The notes beneath the pieces are model-generated. The model was not told the DNA's origin. It did not search any database and saw only the letters and a program-made list of their open reading frames with translations. 12,797 nucleotides of DNA from Ch67 sp964491665 (GTDB lineage: Bacteria > Pseudomonadota > Gammaproteobacteria > Pseudomonadales > Ketobacteraceae), in NCBI GenBank assembly GCA_964491665.1, contig CAZBII010000137.1, positions 1 through 12,797 on the forward strand, written 5' to 3'. The first letter of the stretch is position 1. Each line of letters starts with the position of its first letter. This document shows positions 6,052 through 12,797 of the stretch, in pieces. Position numbers and translations under genes: made by a program.

Positions 6052-7086
6052 TCAATTCGTTAGAAATGGCTGTCGCAACCACACAGAAATATGTCGTGAA
6101 GAAAATCTGACGCCATCGGCCAGCATGATACAGACGGCGTCAGATCTGTTTCCTGATTTACGCAGATTTTCTTCCGGCGCTACGCCAGCGGCGCGCACCT
6201 GCATGAAACGTTGCAGCACGGAAAACCAGAACGGCGCGCCCAGCGAAATGGCAACGATGCTGATGATCAGGCCCGCCAGTTTCGACAGGATGTCGCCGGC
6301 GGTTTGCGGCAGGAATTTCCAGCCCAGTTGCAGACCGGCGGACTCCATCTGATTGGCAGCCTGCTGCAATTGCAGCTGCGCAGCGGTGGTTTTTTCCAGC
6401 GCAATCTGCACCGCCGCTGCATCCTGTTCTGACTTCGCCGCCACTTCATCCGCGCGACCCTGCTGCACCTGCTGTTGCGCCACTTCCACCAGTTTCAGAC
6501 GCGCTGCCGGATCGGAGGCCAGTGCGCTGGCAATGGCAACCGTGTCCACATTGGCTCCCAGCACCAGCACCGCTGCCACCGCCAGCGCCACATTCTGCGT
6601 GTAGCGCTTGAACCAGCCGGAGGCGCGATCCATCGTCGCGTTGAAGTGGGATTCCACGGCCTTGCGAAAGCGTGTAGCGTCGTCTTCCGCCTGCGTCACC
6701 AGTGAATCGAGCAGCCCCTTGATGCGATTGCTCTGGCGATCGCCCGGCAGTGCATCCACTGCACCACGCAGGGTTTTCCCCAGGCTATCGGCATGCAGCA
6801 GTGCTTCCACCACCTGCCCCACCACCGGCGCGGGAATGTAGGACGGCCGCCCGTCCTCACCCTTGCTCAGCGCCTGCACCAGCGGATGGGCATAGAACGC
6901 CTGCACGAAACTTTCACCACCGCGATGATCGCCCGCCAGAAATTCCTGCAGCGCCGTTTCCAGATTGCGACTGCGCACCGACAGCCACGACACCACCGCT
7001 TCCACAATCGCAGTACAGGCAATTCCGAACACCATGTAGATGGTGGCCAGGCCAATCAGTACATCCAGCATTTCCAGTCCGAACAT
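6052..7086 (-). CDS. Membrane protein of unknown function, probable frameshifted C-terminus
   Basis: 344 residues as read. The ATG has a strong ribosome binding site (GGAGG, 8 bases away). There is one membrane segment near residues 7-35, a soluble part containing GRPSYIPAPVV and FNATMDRASGWFKRYTQ, a second membrane segment (about 165-190), a Gln/Ala-rich likely coiled coil (about 200-250), and a final hydrophobic segment with SLGAPFWFSVLQRFM. I remember a widespread unnamed family with the pattern MDRxSGWYKRxTQ and a C-terminal SLGAPFWFDLL, ending soon after. Here the frame runs 40 residues further through a strong terminator. One extra base in the A-run at 6167-6170 would end the protein at about residue 309 with EEKSA and a TAA at 6158-6160. 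So the true end is probably near 6158. It follows the acyl-CoA dehydrogenase gene by 30 bases. Confidence 0.82.
   Translation of the reverse strand: MFGLEMLDVLIGLATIYMVFGIACTAIVEAVVSWLSVRSRNLETALQEFLAGDHRGGESFVQAFYAHPLVQALSKGEDGRPSYIPAPVVGQVVEALLHADSLGKTLRGAVDALPGDRQSNRIKGLLDSLVTQAEDDATRFRKAVESHFNATMDRASGWFKRYTQNVALAVAAVLVLGANVDTVAIASALASDPAARLKLVEVAQQQVQQGRADEVAAKSEQDAAAVQIALEKTTAAQLQLQQAANQMESAGLQLGWKFLPQTAGDILSKLAGLIISIVAISLGAPFWFSVLQRFMQVRAAGVAPEENLRKSGNRSDAVCIMLADGVRFSSRHISVWLRQPFLTN
6105..6145 (-). terminator. Intrinsic terminator inside the annotated end of the membrane-protein frame
   Basis: ATCTGACGCC at 6105-6114 and GGCGTCAGAT at 6136-6145 form a perfect 10-bp stem. On the minus strand the stem is followed by TTTCTTC. 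The 21-base loop is long, but stem and U-rich tail fit a Rho-independent terminator. It sits 13 bases past the alternative TAA at 6158-6160, where a terminator would be expected. Confidence 0.6.
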
Positions 7087-7116
7087 CCGTTATTCCTCCT
7101 GTTGAAACCAGTCCTG

Positions 7117-8934
7117 TCAGAACCAGTCATCCTCCATGGACAGACAGGTGTCGTCCAGCTTCATCAACAACTCTGCCTGCTGCACGGTGCGCGGCAGTTC
7201 CCAGCGCGCAAAATAACGTGCGGCCTGCAGCTTGCCGCGATAGAAGGCGGTGTCTTCCTGCGACAGCGCAGTGCCGGTGGCCAGCGCTGCGGCGGCGACG
7301 TTGGCCTGCCAGGTCCAGATCCAGGCAATCACGATGCGCCCCATCAGGTCGAGAAACACTGCGGAGTTGGCGGTGAGCAGATTCGGCGGCACGGATTTCT
7401 GCGTGGCAAAGAACTGCGCCACCGTGCCCAGCCGCTGCACGGCCTGCTGCAGTGCGGTGCCCAGCTCCTGCGTGGCTTCATTGCTGGCCGCCGTTTTGGC
7501 CACGGCCTGCATCTGGCCGAGCAGCTGCATGAAGGTTTTACCGCCGTTCAGCCCCAGCTTGCGCCCCAGCAGATCCAGCGACTGAATGCCGTTGGTGCCT
7601 TCGTGAATCGGATTCAGACGATTGTCGCGGTAGTGCTGCTCCACAATATATTCGCGCGTGTAGCCGGCGCCGCCGTGAATCTGGATGGCCAGATCGTTGG
7701 CACGCGGACCGTATTCGCTGGGCCAGGATTTGATGATGGGTGTCAGCAGATCCAGCATCGCGGCGGCATCGGCGCGTGCATTTTCGTCGGGATGCGTGTG
7801 CATGTCGTCCACCAGTCGGGCGGAATACAGGCACAGCGCCAGACAGCCTTCCGCCAGCGCCTTCTGCTCCAGCAGCATGCGTTTCACATCGGCGTGTTCA
7901 CTGATGGGAATCATCGGCGAGCGCGGATCACGGTTGTCCGGCGCCCGGCCCTGCGGCCGCTGCCGCGCATAATCCAGCGATTCCAGATAACCCGCCACCG
8001 CCAGCACCGCCGCACCGGTGCCCACCGCAATGCGCGCCTCGTTCATCATGTTGAACATGTAGGTGAGCCCCTTGCCCGCCTCGCCCAGCAGGTAGCCGGT
8101 GGCGCCGTCCTTCTCGCCAAAATTCATGGCGGTGGAAATGGAGCTGCGATAGCCCATCTTGTGGAACAGCCCTGCCAGCTGCACGTCGTTGCGCGCGCCG
8201 AGCGAGCCATCATCATTCACCAGAAACTTGGGCACGATAAATAGCGAGATGCCTTTCACGCCCGGCTCAACACCGTTCGGCCCGCGCACTTTCGCCAGCA
8301 CCAGATGCACGATGTTTTCCGACAGATCATGTTCGCCGGCGGAAATGAAAATCTTGTTGGCACGCACACGGTAGGTGCCGTCCGCCTGCAGATCGGCGGT
8401 GGCGCGCATGTCGCCCAGCGAAGAACCGGCATGCGGCTCGGTCAGACACATGGTGCCGAAGAAGCGGCCGTCCAGCATGGGCTGGAAAAAGCGCTGGCGC
8501 TGGTCGTCGGAACCGAATTTTTCAATCACGGTGGCGGCGGACTGCGCCAGAAAGGCATACACGGAACTGGAGACGTTGGCGGCCTGAATCCAGGCAAAGC
8601 AGGCCTGACCCAGCAGATGCGGTAACTGCATGCCGCCCTGTTCGTAGTCGCGGCCGGCGCGGGTGAGGCCGGTTTCGATCACCGCGTCGCAGGCGGCCTT
8701 GATTTCGGGAATGAGGGTGACGGTCTTGCCGTCGAACGCGGGCTCCTGTTCGTCGCCCTTGCGGTTGTGATTGGCGAAATATTTTTCCGCCACCTGCCGC
8801 GCGGTGGTCAGCGCGGCGTCGAAGGTTTCGCGGTTGTGTTCGGCGTAACGGGGACGCTGCGTGAGCTGGCAAGCATCCAGCCATTCATACAGGATGAAAT
8901 CCATGTCACGGGCGTTGAGGGTTTTGGCGCTCAT
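7117..8934 (-). CDS. Acyl-CoA dehydrogenase, long form (DmdC / AcdA-like)
   Basis: This FAD enzyme introduces the trans-2 double bond into an acyl-CoA. At 605 residues it belongs to the long subfamily with an extra N-terminal helical region and a C-terminal extension, often labelled 3-methylmercaptopropionyl-CoA dehydrogenase (DmdC) although many members act on other acyl-CoAs. Visible motifs are the FAD/substrate loop MCLTEPHAGSSLGDM (162-176), the GISLFIVPKF strand (about 228-237), IHGGAGYTREY (419-429) and IHEGTNGIQSLDLLGRK (443-459). The Glu of EGT, residue 445, stands where the catalytic base lies in this superfamily. GGAG lies 10 bases before the ATG. The next gene starts 30 bases downstream, so the two are probably cotranscribed. 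The substrate is not certain: no other dmd genes are nearby, so ordinary fatty acid or hydrophobic-acid oxidation is more likely than DMSP breakdown. Confidence 0.94.
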   Translation of the reverse strand: MSAKTLNARDMDFILYEWLDACQLTQRPRYAEHNRETFDAALTTARQVAEKYFANHNRKGDEQEPAFDGKTVTLIPEIKAACDAVIETGLTRAGRDYEQGGMQLPHLLGQACFAWIQAANVSSSVYAFLAQSAATVIEKFGSDDQRQRFFQPMLDGRFFGTMCLTEPHAGSSLGDMRATADLQADGTYRVRANKIFISAGEHDLSENIVHLVLAKVRGPNGVEPGVKGISLFIVPKFLVNDDGSLGARNDVQLAGLFHKMGYRSSISTAMNFGEKDGATGYLLGEAGKGLTYMFNMMNEARIAVGTGAAVLAVAGYLESLDYARQRPQGRAPDNRDPRSPMIPISEHADVKRMLLEQKALAEGCLALCLYSARLVDDMHTHPDENARADAAAMLDLLTPIIKSWPSEYGPRANDLAIQIHGGAGYTREYIVEQHYRDNRLNPIHEGTNGIQSLDLLGRKLGLNGGKTFMQLLGQMQAVAKTAASNEATQELGTALQQAVQRLGTVAQFFATQKSVPPNLLTANSAVFLDLMGRIVIAWIWTWQANVAAAALATGTALSQEDTAFYRGKLQAARYFARWELPRTVQQAELLMKLDDTCLSMEDDWF

Positions 8935-9054
8935 GTAATCCGGTCTCCGGTTTCGTGTTTGCCGGGAATGTTAACGGATTTTACGGTTGCGAATGTACCC
9001 CGCCGACAGCGACCACCGGAATTCTGTCGTATATCGCCAAGGCTGCGCCGCCAC

Positions 9055-9453
9055 TCAGATCATCGGCTCGAACAGATCGCCACGGTCTTTGGGAACATAG
9101 CCGCAGAACAGGCAGCGATGCAGCTCCATGCACACCTTGGCGCCGCACTCGGGACAATCCGGCGCCGCCTTCACCACCTTCTGGTTGCGCACACCATCCC
9201 GCAGATCGATTTCATCCATTCTGGCTGCCAGCTCCTCTTTCGTGACTCCCAGCCGGCTCTCCAGAATTTCCCACATGGCCTGATTCATCAGCATCAGGCG
9301 ATTGTACTTGCGGCGTATTTCCTGGGTGAGGCGCTGTGTTTCCTGATGCGCCACGTATGAGGCGGTGCCCTGCGCGATCCGCTCTTCCGTCTCGCGGTGC
9401 TGCTGTTTTCCTTCGGGTGTGTGATCCAAGAATTTGTCGAACAAGCCTGTCAT
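9055..9453 (-). CDS. Small protein with C-terminal zinc ribbon, unknown function
   Basis: 132 residues. The N-terminal two thirds are charged and predicted helical (EERIAQGTASYV, TQEIRRKYNRLMLMNQAMWE). The C-terminus holds two CxxC knuckles, CPEC at 100-103 and CLFC at 114-117, with an additional Cys108 and His112 between, which fits a zinc ribbon. There is no signal peptide or membrane segment. AGGA lies 7 bases before the ATG at 9453. Zinc ribbons of this type often bind nucleic acid or protein, but nothing here decides between them. It is divergent from the gene at 9704 and about 120 bases upstream of the acyl-CoA dehydrogenase on the same strand, so it may or may not share a transcript with it. 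Confidence 0.85.
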   Translation of the reverse strand: MTGLFDKFLDHTPEGKQQHRETEERIAQGTASYVAHQETQRLTQEIRRKYNRLMLMNQAMWEILESRLGVTKEELAARMDEIDLRDGVRNQKVVKAAPDCPECGAKVCMELHRCLFCGYVPKDRGDLFEPMI

Positions 9454-9572
9454 GCCATTTTCCTGCTGATGGATGGTTATTGTTATGGGTGCCGCACAGA
9501 CGCCACAGTGACAGCGCAGGCGACGAACGGCAATCTGTTTCAGGGCCGGCCCCCTTGCTTCTCCGTTACGGC

Positions 9573-9581
9573 TGCTACACT
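9573..9581 (+). promoter_or_regulatory. Possible extended -10 promoter element (TGCTACACT)
   Basis: TGCTACACT fits an extended -10 (TGn plus TACACT, 4 of 6 to TATAAT). The best -35, TTGCTT at 9555-9560, is poor and only 15 bases away. It could drive the gene at 9704 with a leader of about 115 bases. Confidence 0.25.
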
Positions 9582-9621
9582 CAAAATTAGTAAAGAGCTT
9601 TAATAATCAGGCATTTACAAA

Positions 9622-9634
9622 CACCATAATGGTG
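9622..9634. promoter_or_regulatory. Dyad CACCATAATGGTG, operator candidate
   Basis: CACCAT and ATGGTG are perfect inverted arms around one central base, in the region between the divergent genes at 9453 and 9704, downstream of the possible promoter. It is followed at once by GCAC, giving a second small palindrome GTGCAC. A protein-binding site is possible but short dyads arise by chance. Confidence 0.25.
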
Positions 9635-9703
9635 CACAAAAACGCAACCGGCTCCACGCTGGTGCATTTTTCAACAGCCATGCTGTTAATACGTGAGGGC
9701 AAT

Positions 9704-10006
9704 ATGGACGGAGAAGTACTGAAGAAACTGGCGAAGCTCAAGCTCCTGGTCAAACGCAGTGGCGGACAGTCCATCGAGGTATCCACCATCATTTCCGACC
9801 GCCAATATGCCCGCAACGTCCTGACGGCGGCGGAAGAATCCGACAACGAGGAACTGATCCTGCTGGCACTGGAGCTGAAGGACGCGCTGGGTCTTCTGGC
9901 CACTGTCCCTGAACCCGCTCCGGCAGAAGCCAGGAAACCGGAGCCGGAGCCGCCTTCGTCCAGCGACAAGATTGCGGGGCGCTACATGTTCGGCGCCCGC
10001 GGCTGA
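9704..10006 (+). CDS. Protein of unknown function, 100 residues
   Basis: The start at 9704 is chosen for GAGGG at 9695-9699, 4 bases before the ATG. An ATG at 9629 would add 25 residues with no ribosome binding site and a sequence unlike the rest. Residues 1-40 are basic and helical (VLKKLAKLKLLVKRSG), and the middle is acidic and leucine-rich (ESDNEELILLALELKDALG). A Pro/Glu-rich linker (about 68-88) leads to a short conserved-looking end, KIAGRYMFGARG. There are no cysteines, signal peptide or membrane segment. The layout of helical body, flexible linker and C-terminal peptide suggests that the end may be a docking motif; this is inference. It stands as a single gene, convergent with the DUF2306-type gene 27 bases away. 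I do not recognise a named family. Confidence 0.75.
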   Translation: MDGEVLKKLAKLKLLVKRSGGQSIEVSTIISDRQYARNVLTAAEESDNEELILLALELKDALGLLATVPEPAPAEARKPEPEPPSSSDKIAGRYMFGARG

Positions 10007-10033
10007 CAACACCCGACATCGCCGGCACCGCCA

Positions 10034-10399
10034 TCAGCCGAAGAAATACTGGTTCAGCAACCGCCCGGGCGCGAGTGCAAACAGCCCCGCGCCCACGGCA
10101 CCGCAGAACGCTCCGATCGCAAATCCCTTGTGACGCTTGATGTTGCCGGTGCGCGCGCCGTGCACCGAATACACCACACAGAAAATCACCCAGATCGACA
10201 GCAGATGGATTGGCCCGTAACCCCACAGCCAGTCGACGATGCCCTTGATCCAGAACGACGACACCGCCACCACCAGCATCGCCAGCATCCACGACCACCC
10301 CACCGCCCGGTGCAGCGGCGTGCCTTTCTGCAGCGCCAGCTGCAAGGTGCCACCGATCAATACCCAGAACGCCGCTACCAGATGAACTGAAATATGCAT
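10034..10399 (-). CDS. Small DUF2306-like integral membrane protein
   Basis: 121 residues from the ATG at 10399. GGGA about 6 bases upstream supports this start; a GTG at 10429 would add ten poorly hydrophobic residues. Four membrane helices are visible: HLVAAFWVLIGGTLQLAL, WSWMLAMLVVAVSSFWI, HLLSIWVIFCVVYSV and a C-terminal GFAIGAFCGAVGAGLFAL. Between them lie PLHRAVGWSW, GPIHLLS and HGARTGNIKRHKG. Histidines placed at helix ends and the R-x-G-x4-H loop match the DUF2306 pattern, a small inner-membrane family of unknown function (from memory). It is divergent from lon and convergent with the 100-residue gene. No regulatory site for it is clear. Confidence 0.85.
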   Translation of the reverse strand: MHISVHLVAAFWVLIGGTLQLALQKGTPLHRAVGWSWMLAMLVVAVSSFWIKGIVDWLWGYGPIHLLSIWVIFCVVYSVHGARTGNIKRHKGFAIGAFCGAVGAGLFALAPGRLLNQYFFG

Positions 10400-10468
10400 A
10401 TTGTTTCCCGGTCCAGAATGAACTGCCACTCCACATCCACCCGACCGCGCCCTGCACAGGCCGGGTAC

Positions 10469-10478
10469 CCCTTAAGGG
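10469..10478. promoter_or_regulatory. 10-bp palindrome CCCTTAAGGG between DUF2306-like gene and lon
   Basis: A perfect palindrome in the 263-base divergent intergenic region, about 70 bases upstream of the DUF2306-like start and about 115 bases upstream of the lon -35 region. It could be a regulator half or a chance palindrome; nothing else supports it. Confidence 0.2.
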
Positions 10479-10582
10479 AGTGACTATATCAACCTCCCTG
10501 ACGACCCGGTAATGCCTCAGATCAAGACCCGCGTATCATTGCCGGCCAGCCCCCGCCCCTCACAGAATCCCGCCCGCCCCGG

Positions 10583-10612
10583 TTGAAATTCCGCACAACA
10601 CCCCGATATAAA
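10583..10612 (+). promoter_or_regulatory. lon promoter: sigma-32-like, overlapping a sigma-70-like promoter
   Basis: TTGAAA at 10583-10588 is followed after 12 bases by CCCCGATATA at 10601-10610. This resembles the heat-shock sigma-32 pattern CTTGAAA ... CCCCATnTA, with one base out of place (CCCCGAT for CCCCAT). The same -35 with TATAAA at 10607-10612 gives an 18-base sigma-70 spacing. Transcription would begin near 10618, leaving a leader of about 45 bases. E. coli lon is a known sigma-32 gene, so a heat-shock promoter here is expected biology. Confidence 0.6.
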
Positions 10613-10662
10613 AGACAAATATTCATCCTGAACCCAGGCCCCATTCCAGCGGACCCCCATTC

Positions 10663-12797
10663 ATGCCCGACACACTGAACGACGAAGCGGAAATCATTGA
10701 ACAGGTAGAAGAGGTACAACAGAATTCGCTGGCCCTGCCCGACAGCGCCCTGCCCGACCGCCTGTACATCATTCCCATATCCAACAAGCCGTATTTTCCG
10801 GCCCAGGTGCAGCCCATCATCGTGGACGAAGATCCCTGGCTCTCCACCCTGGAACGGGTCGCCAAGACGCCGCACAAGTGCATTGCCCTGTGCTGGGCGC
10901 CGGAGCCCGCCGACAACCTGCTGCTGCCGGACCGCTTTGCCCGCATGGGCTGCGTGGTGCGGGTGCACAACGTGGTGCGCGGCGAAGGCAAGATCCAGTT
11001 CATCGCCCAGGGCATCCGCCGCGTCTGGATTCACCACTGGCTGCATCGCCAGCCGCCGCTGCTGGCCAGCGTGACCTATCCCACGCCGCGCCAGGAAGAC
11101 GCGCAGGAAGTGAAGGCCTACGCGATTGCCATCATCGACTCCATCAAGGAACTGGTGTCGATCAATCCGCTGTATTCGGAAGAGCTGCGCAGCTATCTGG
11201 ATCGCTTCAGCCCGAACGAACCTTCGCCGCTGACGGATTTTGCCGCCGGCCTCACCACCGCCGATGCTTCCGACCTGCAGGATGTGCTGGATGCCGTGCC
11301 GCTGCTCAAGCGCATGGAAAAGGTGTTGCTGCTGCTGAAAAAGGAACTGGAAGTCGCGCGCCTGCACATGCAGATCAACCGCCAGGTGAATGCCAAGCTG
11401 GAAGAACACCAGCGCAACTTCTTTTTGCGCGAACAGCTGAAAGTCATCCAGAAGGAACTGGGCATTTCCAAGGATGACAAGGAAAGCGACGCCGACGAAT
11501 TCCGCAAGCGGCTGGAGCGCTGCAAGGTGCCGGTCGCCGCGCAGAAAAAAATCGACGATGAGCTGCACAAGCTGTCGATGCTGGAAACCGGTTCGCCTGA
11601 ATATGCCGTGACACGCAACTATCTGGACTGGGCCACGTCGGTGCCCTGGGGCGTGTATTCCGAGGACAAGCTGAATATTACGGCCGCGCGCAAGGTGCTG
11701 GATGAAGGTCACGACGGCCTCGACGACGTGAAGGATCGCATCATCGAATTTCTCGCGGTGGGCGCGTACAAGGGCGAAATCAGCGGCTCGATCCTGCTAT
11801 TGGTCGGTCCGCCCGGCGTGGGCAAAACGTCCATCGGCAAATCCATTGCGCAGGCGCTGGGGCGTCCGTTCTACCGCTTCAGTCTGGGCGGCATGCGCGA
11901 CGAGGCCGAAATCAAGGGGCACCGCCGCACCTACATTGGCGCCATGCCCGGCAAGCTGGTGCAGGCGCTGAAGGATGTGGAGGTGTCGAACCCGGTGATC
12001 ATGCTGGACGAGATCGACAAGATCGGCGCGTCCTACCAGGGCGATCCGGCGTCGGCGCTGCTGGAAGTGCTGGACCCGGAGCAGAACCGCGAGTTCCTCG
12101 ATCACTATCTGGATCTGCGGCTGGACCTGTCGAAGGTGCTGTTCGTGTGCACCGCCAACCAGCTGGACTCGATTCCCGGCCCGCTGCTGGACCGCATGGA
12201 CATGATCCGGCTGTCCGGCTACATCACCGAGGAAAAACTGGCGATTGCGCGCAATCATCTGTGGCCAAAATCGCTGGAGCGGGCCGGCGTGAAAAAATCC
12301 CTGCTGAAGATTTCCACGCCGGCGCTGCGTTCCATCATCGAAGGCTATGCGCGTGAATCCGGCGTGCGCAATCTGGAGAAGAATCTCAACAAGATCGTGC
12401 GCAAGGCGGTGGTGCAGCTGCTGGAAAAGCCCAAGACACCCATCAGCGTCACGCCGGACAATCTGGAGAAATTTCTCGGCGCGCCGATTTTCCGCGAGGA
12501 AAAACCGATTCGCGGCGTGGGCGTGGTGACCGGTCTGGCGTGGACGTCCCTCGGTGGCGCCACCCTGCCCATCGAAGCCACCGCCGTGCATCACCGCCAG
12601 GCCGGCTTCAAGATGACCGGGCAGCTGGGGGATGTGATGAAGGAGTCCGCCGAGATCGCCTACAGCTATGCCGCGTCGCACATGCTGCAGTACGGCGGCG
12701 ATCCAGGCTTCTTCGAGAAGGCGTTTATCCACGTGCATGTGCCGGAAGGCGCCACACCCAAGGATGGCCCCAGCGCCGGCATCACCATGACCACGGC
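10663..12797 (+). CDS. lon: Lon ATP-dependent protease (AsrA-type), 3' end outside window
   Basis: Cytoplasmic AAA+ serine protease that unfolds and degrades damaged or regulatory proteins. 711 codons are visible and the frame is open at the right edge. Order: a 27-residue acidic lead, the N-terminal substrate-binding domain (about 28-225, opening with LPDRLYIIPISNKPYFPAQV), a coiled-coil linker (KLEEHQRNFFLREQLKVIQ), then the AAA+ module. The module has Walker A GPPGVGKT (382-389) and Walker B IMLDEID with Asp449/Glu450. The protease domain includes the catalytic Ser704 in KDGPSAG, bases 12772-12774; the partner Lys is beyond the edge. The N-terminal PFFPAQV-like sequence and YAVTRNYLDWATSVPWGVYSEDKL match, from memory, the second Lon of pseudomonads (AsrA, PA0779) better than the E. 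coli type. No clear ribosome binding site precedes the ATG. A sigma-32-like promoter fits a heat-shock role. Confidence 0.95.
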   Translation, partial: MPDTLNDEAEIIEQVEEVQQNSLALPDSALPDRLYIIPISNKPYFPAQVQPIIVDEDPWLSTLERVAKTPHKCIALCWAPEPADNLLLPDRFARMGCVVRVHNVVRGEGKIQFIAQGIRRVWIHHWLHRQPPLLASVTYPTPRQEDAQEVKAYAIAIIDSIKELVSINPLYSEELRSYLDRFSPNEPSPLTDFAAGLTTADASDLQDVLDAVPLLKRMEKVLLLLKKELEVARLHMQINRQVNAKLEEHQRNFFLREQLKVIQKELGISKDDKESDADEFRKRLERCKVPVAAQKKIDDELHKLSMLETGSPEYAVTRNYLDWATSVPWGVYSEDKLNITAARKVLDEGHDGLDDVKDRIIEFLAVGAYKGEISGSILLLVGPPGVGKTSIGKSIAQALGRPFYRFSLGGMRDEAEIKGHRRTYIGAMPGKLVQALKDVEVSNPVIMLDEIDKIGASYQGDPASALLEVLDPEQNREFLDHYLDLRLDLSKVLFVCTANQLDSIPGPLLDRMDMIRLSGYITEEKLAIARNHLWPKSLERAGVKKSLLKISTPALRSIIEGYARESGVRNLEKNLNKIVRKAVVQLLEKPKTPISVTPDNLEKFLGAPIFREEKPIRGVGVVTGLAWTSLGGATLPIEATAVHHRQAGFKMTGQLGDVMKESAEIAYSYAASHMLQYGGDPGFFEKAFIHVHVPEGATPKDGPSAGITMTT

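Noticed and set aside
6793..8244. Open plus-strand frame of 483 codons
   Set aside because: Antisense to the acyl-CoA dehydrogenase and membrane-protein genes, which have proper motifs and ribosome binding sites.
10522..11712. Open minus-strand frame of 396 codons
   Set aside because: It lies antisense to lon, whose motifs are unmistakable; the product is His/Gln/Arg-rich as expected of a GC-rich shadow frame.
11797..12738. Open minus-strand frame of 313 codons
   Set aside because: Antisense to the lon AAA+ and protease regions; no domain or ribosome binding site seen.

Overview
The window looks like chromosomal DNA from a GC-rich gammaproteobacterium of the Pseudomonas / Alcanivorax / Cellvibrio sort. 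The grounds are the Lon subtype (very like the second, AsrA-type Lon of pseudomonads), the NfeD/SPFH pair, a CYP next to a long acyl-CoA dehydrogenase, and clear Shine-Dalgarno sequences. The taxonomic guess is inference; no rRNA or other marker gene is present.

Left edge (1-984): the 3' part of an integron integrase gene (intI) enters from the left and ends at 502. About 480 bases without a convincing gene follow. They hold a perfect 10-bp hairpin, a stretch with almost no G on the top strand, and a leader-like region before the next gene. I found no attC site, so the cassettes, if any, should lie to the left of the window and this is probably the outer edge of the integron.

985-3591: a small helical protein of unknown function (985-1461, +) converges on a three-gene minus-strand operon (nfeD, then an SPFH/stomatin gene, then a cysteine-rich lipoprotein whose ATG overlaps the SPFH stop as TGATG). 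A degenerate 21-bp tandem repeat of about 11 copies fills the space between the convergent genes.

3592-9453: an exported M23 metallopeptidase (+) converges on a block of minus-strand genes. Read in the order of transcription these are a zinc-ribbon protein (9453-9055), a long acyl-CoA dehydrogenase (8934-7117), a membrane protein of unknown function (7086-6052) and a cytochrome P450 (5940-4606). The membrane protein appears to carry a 1-base frameshift: a stop codon in another frame and a strong intrinsic terminator sit inside what is now its last 40 codons. The oxidative enzymes suggest oxidation of lipid-like or hydrophobic compounds, but the substrate cannot be read from sequence.

9704-12797: a 100-residue protein of unknown function (+), a small four-helix DUF2306-type membrane protein (-), and a Lon protease gene (+) that runs off the right edge just after its catalytic serine. 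The lon promoter region has a sigma-32-like heat-shock promoter overlapping a sigma-70-like one. No transposase, CRISPR array, tRNA or rRNA was found.
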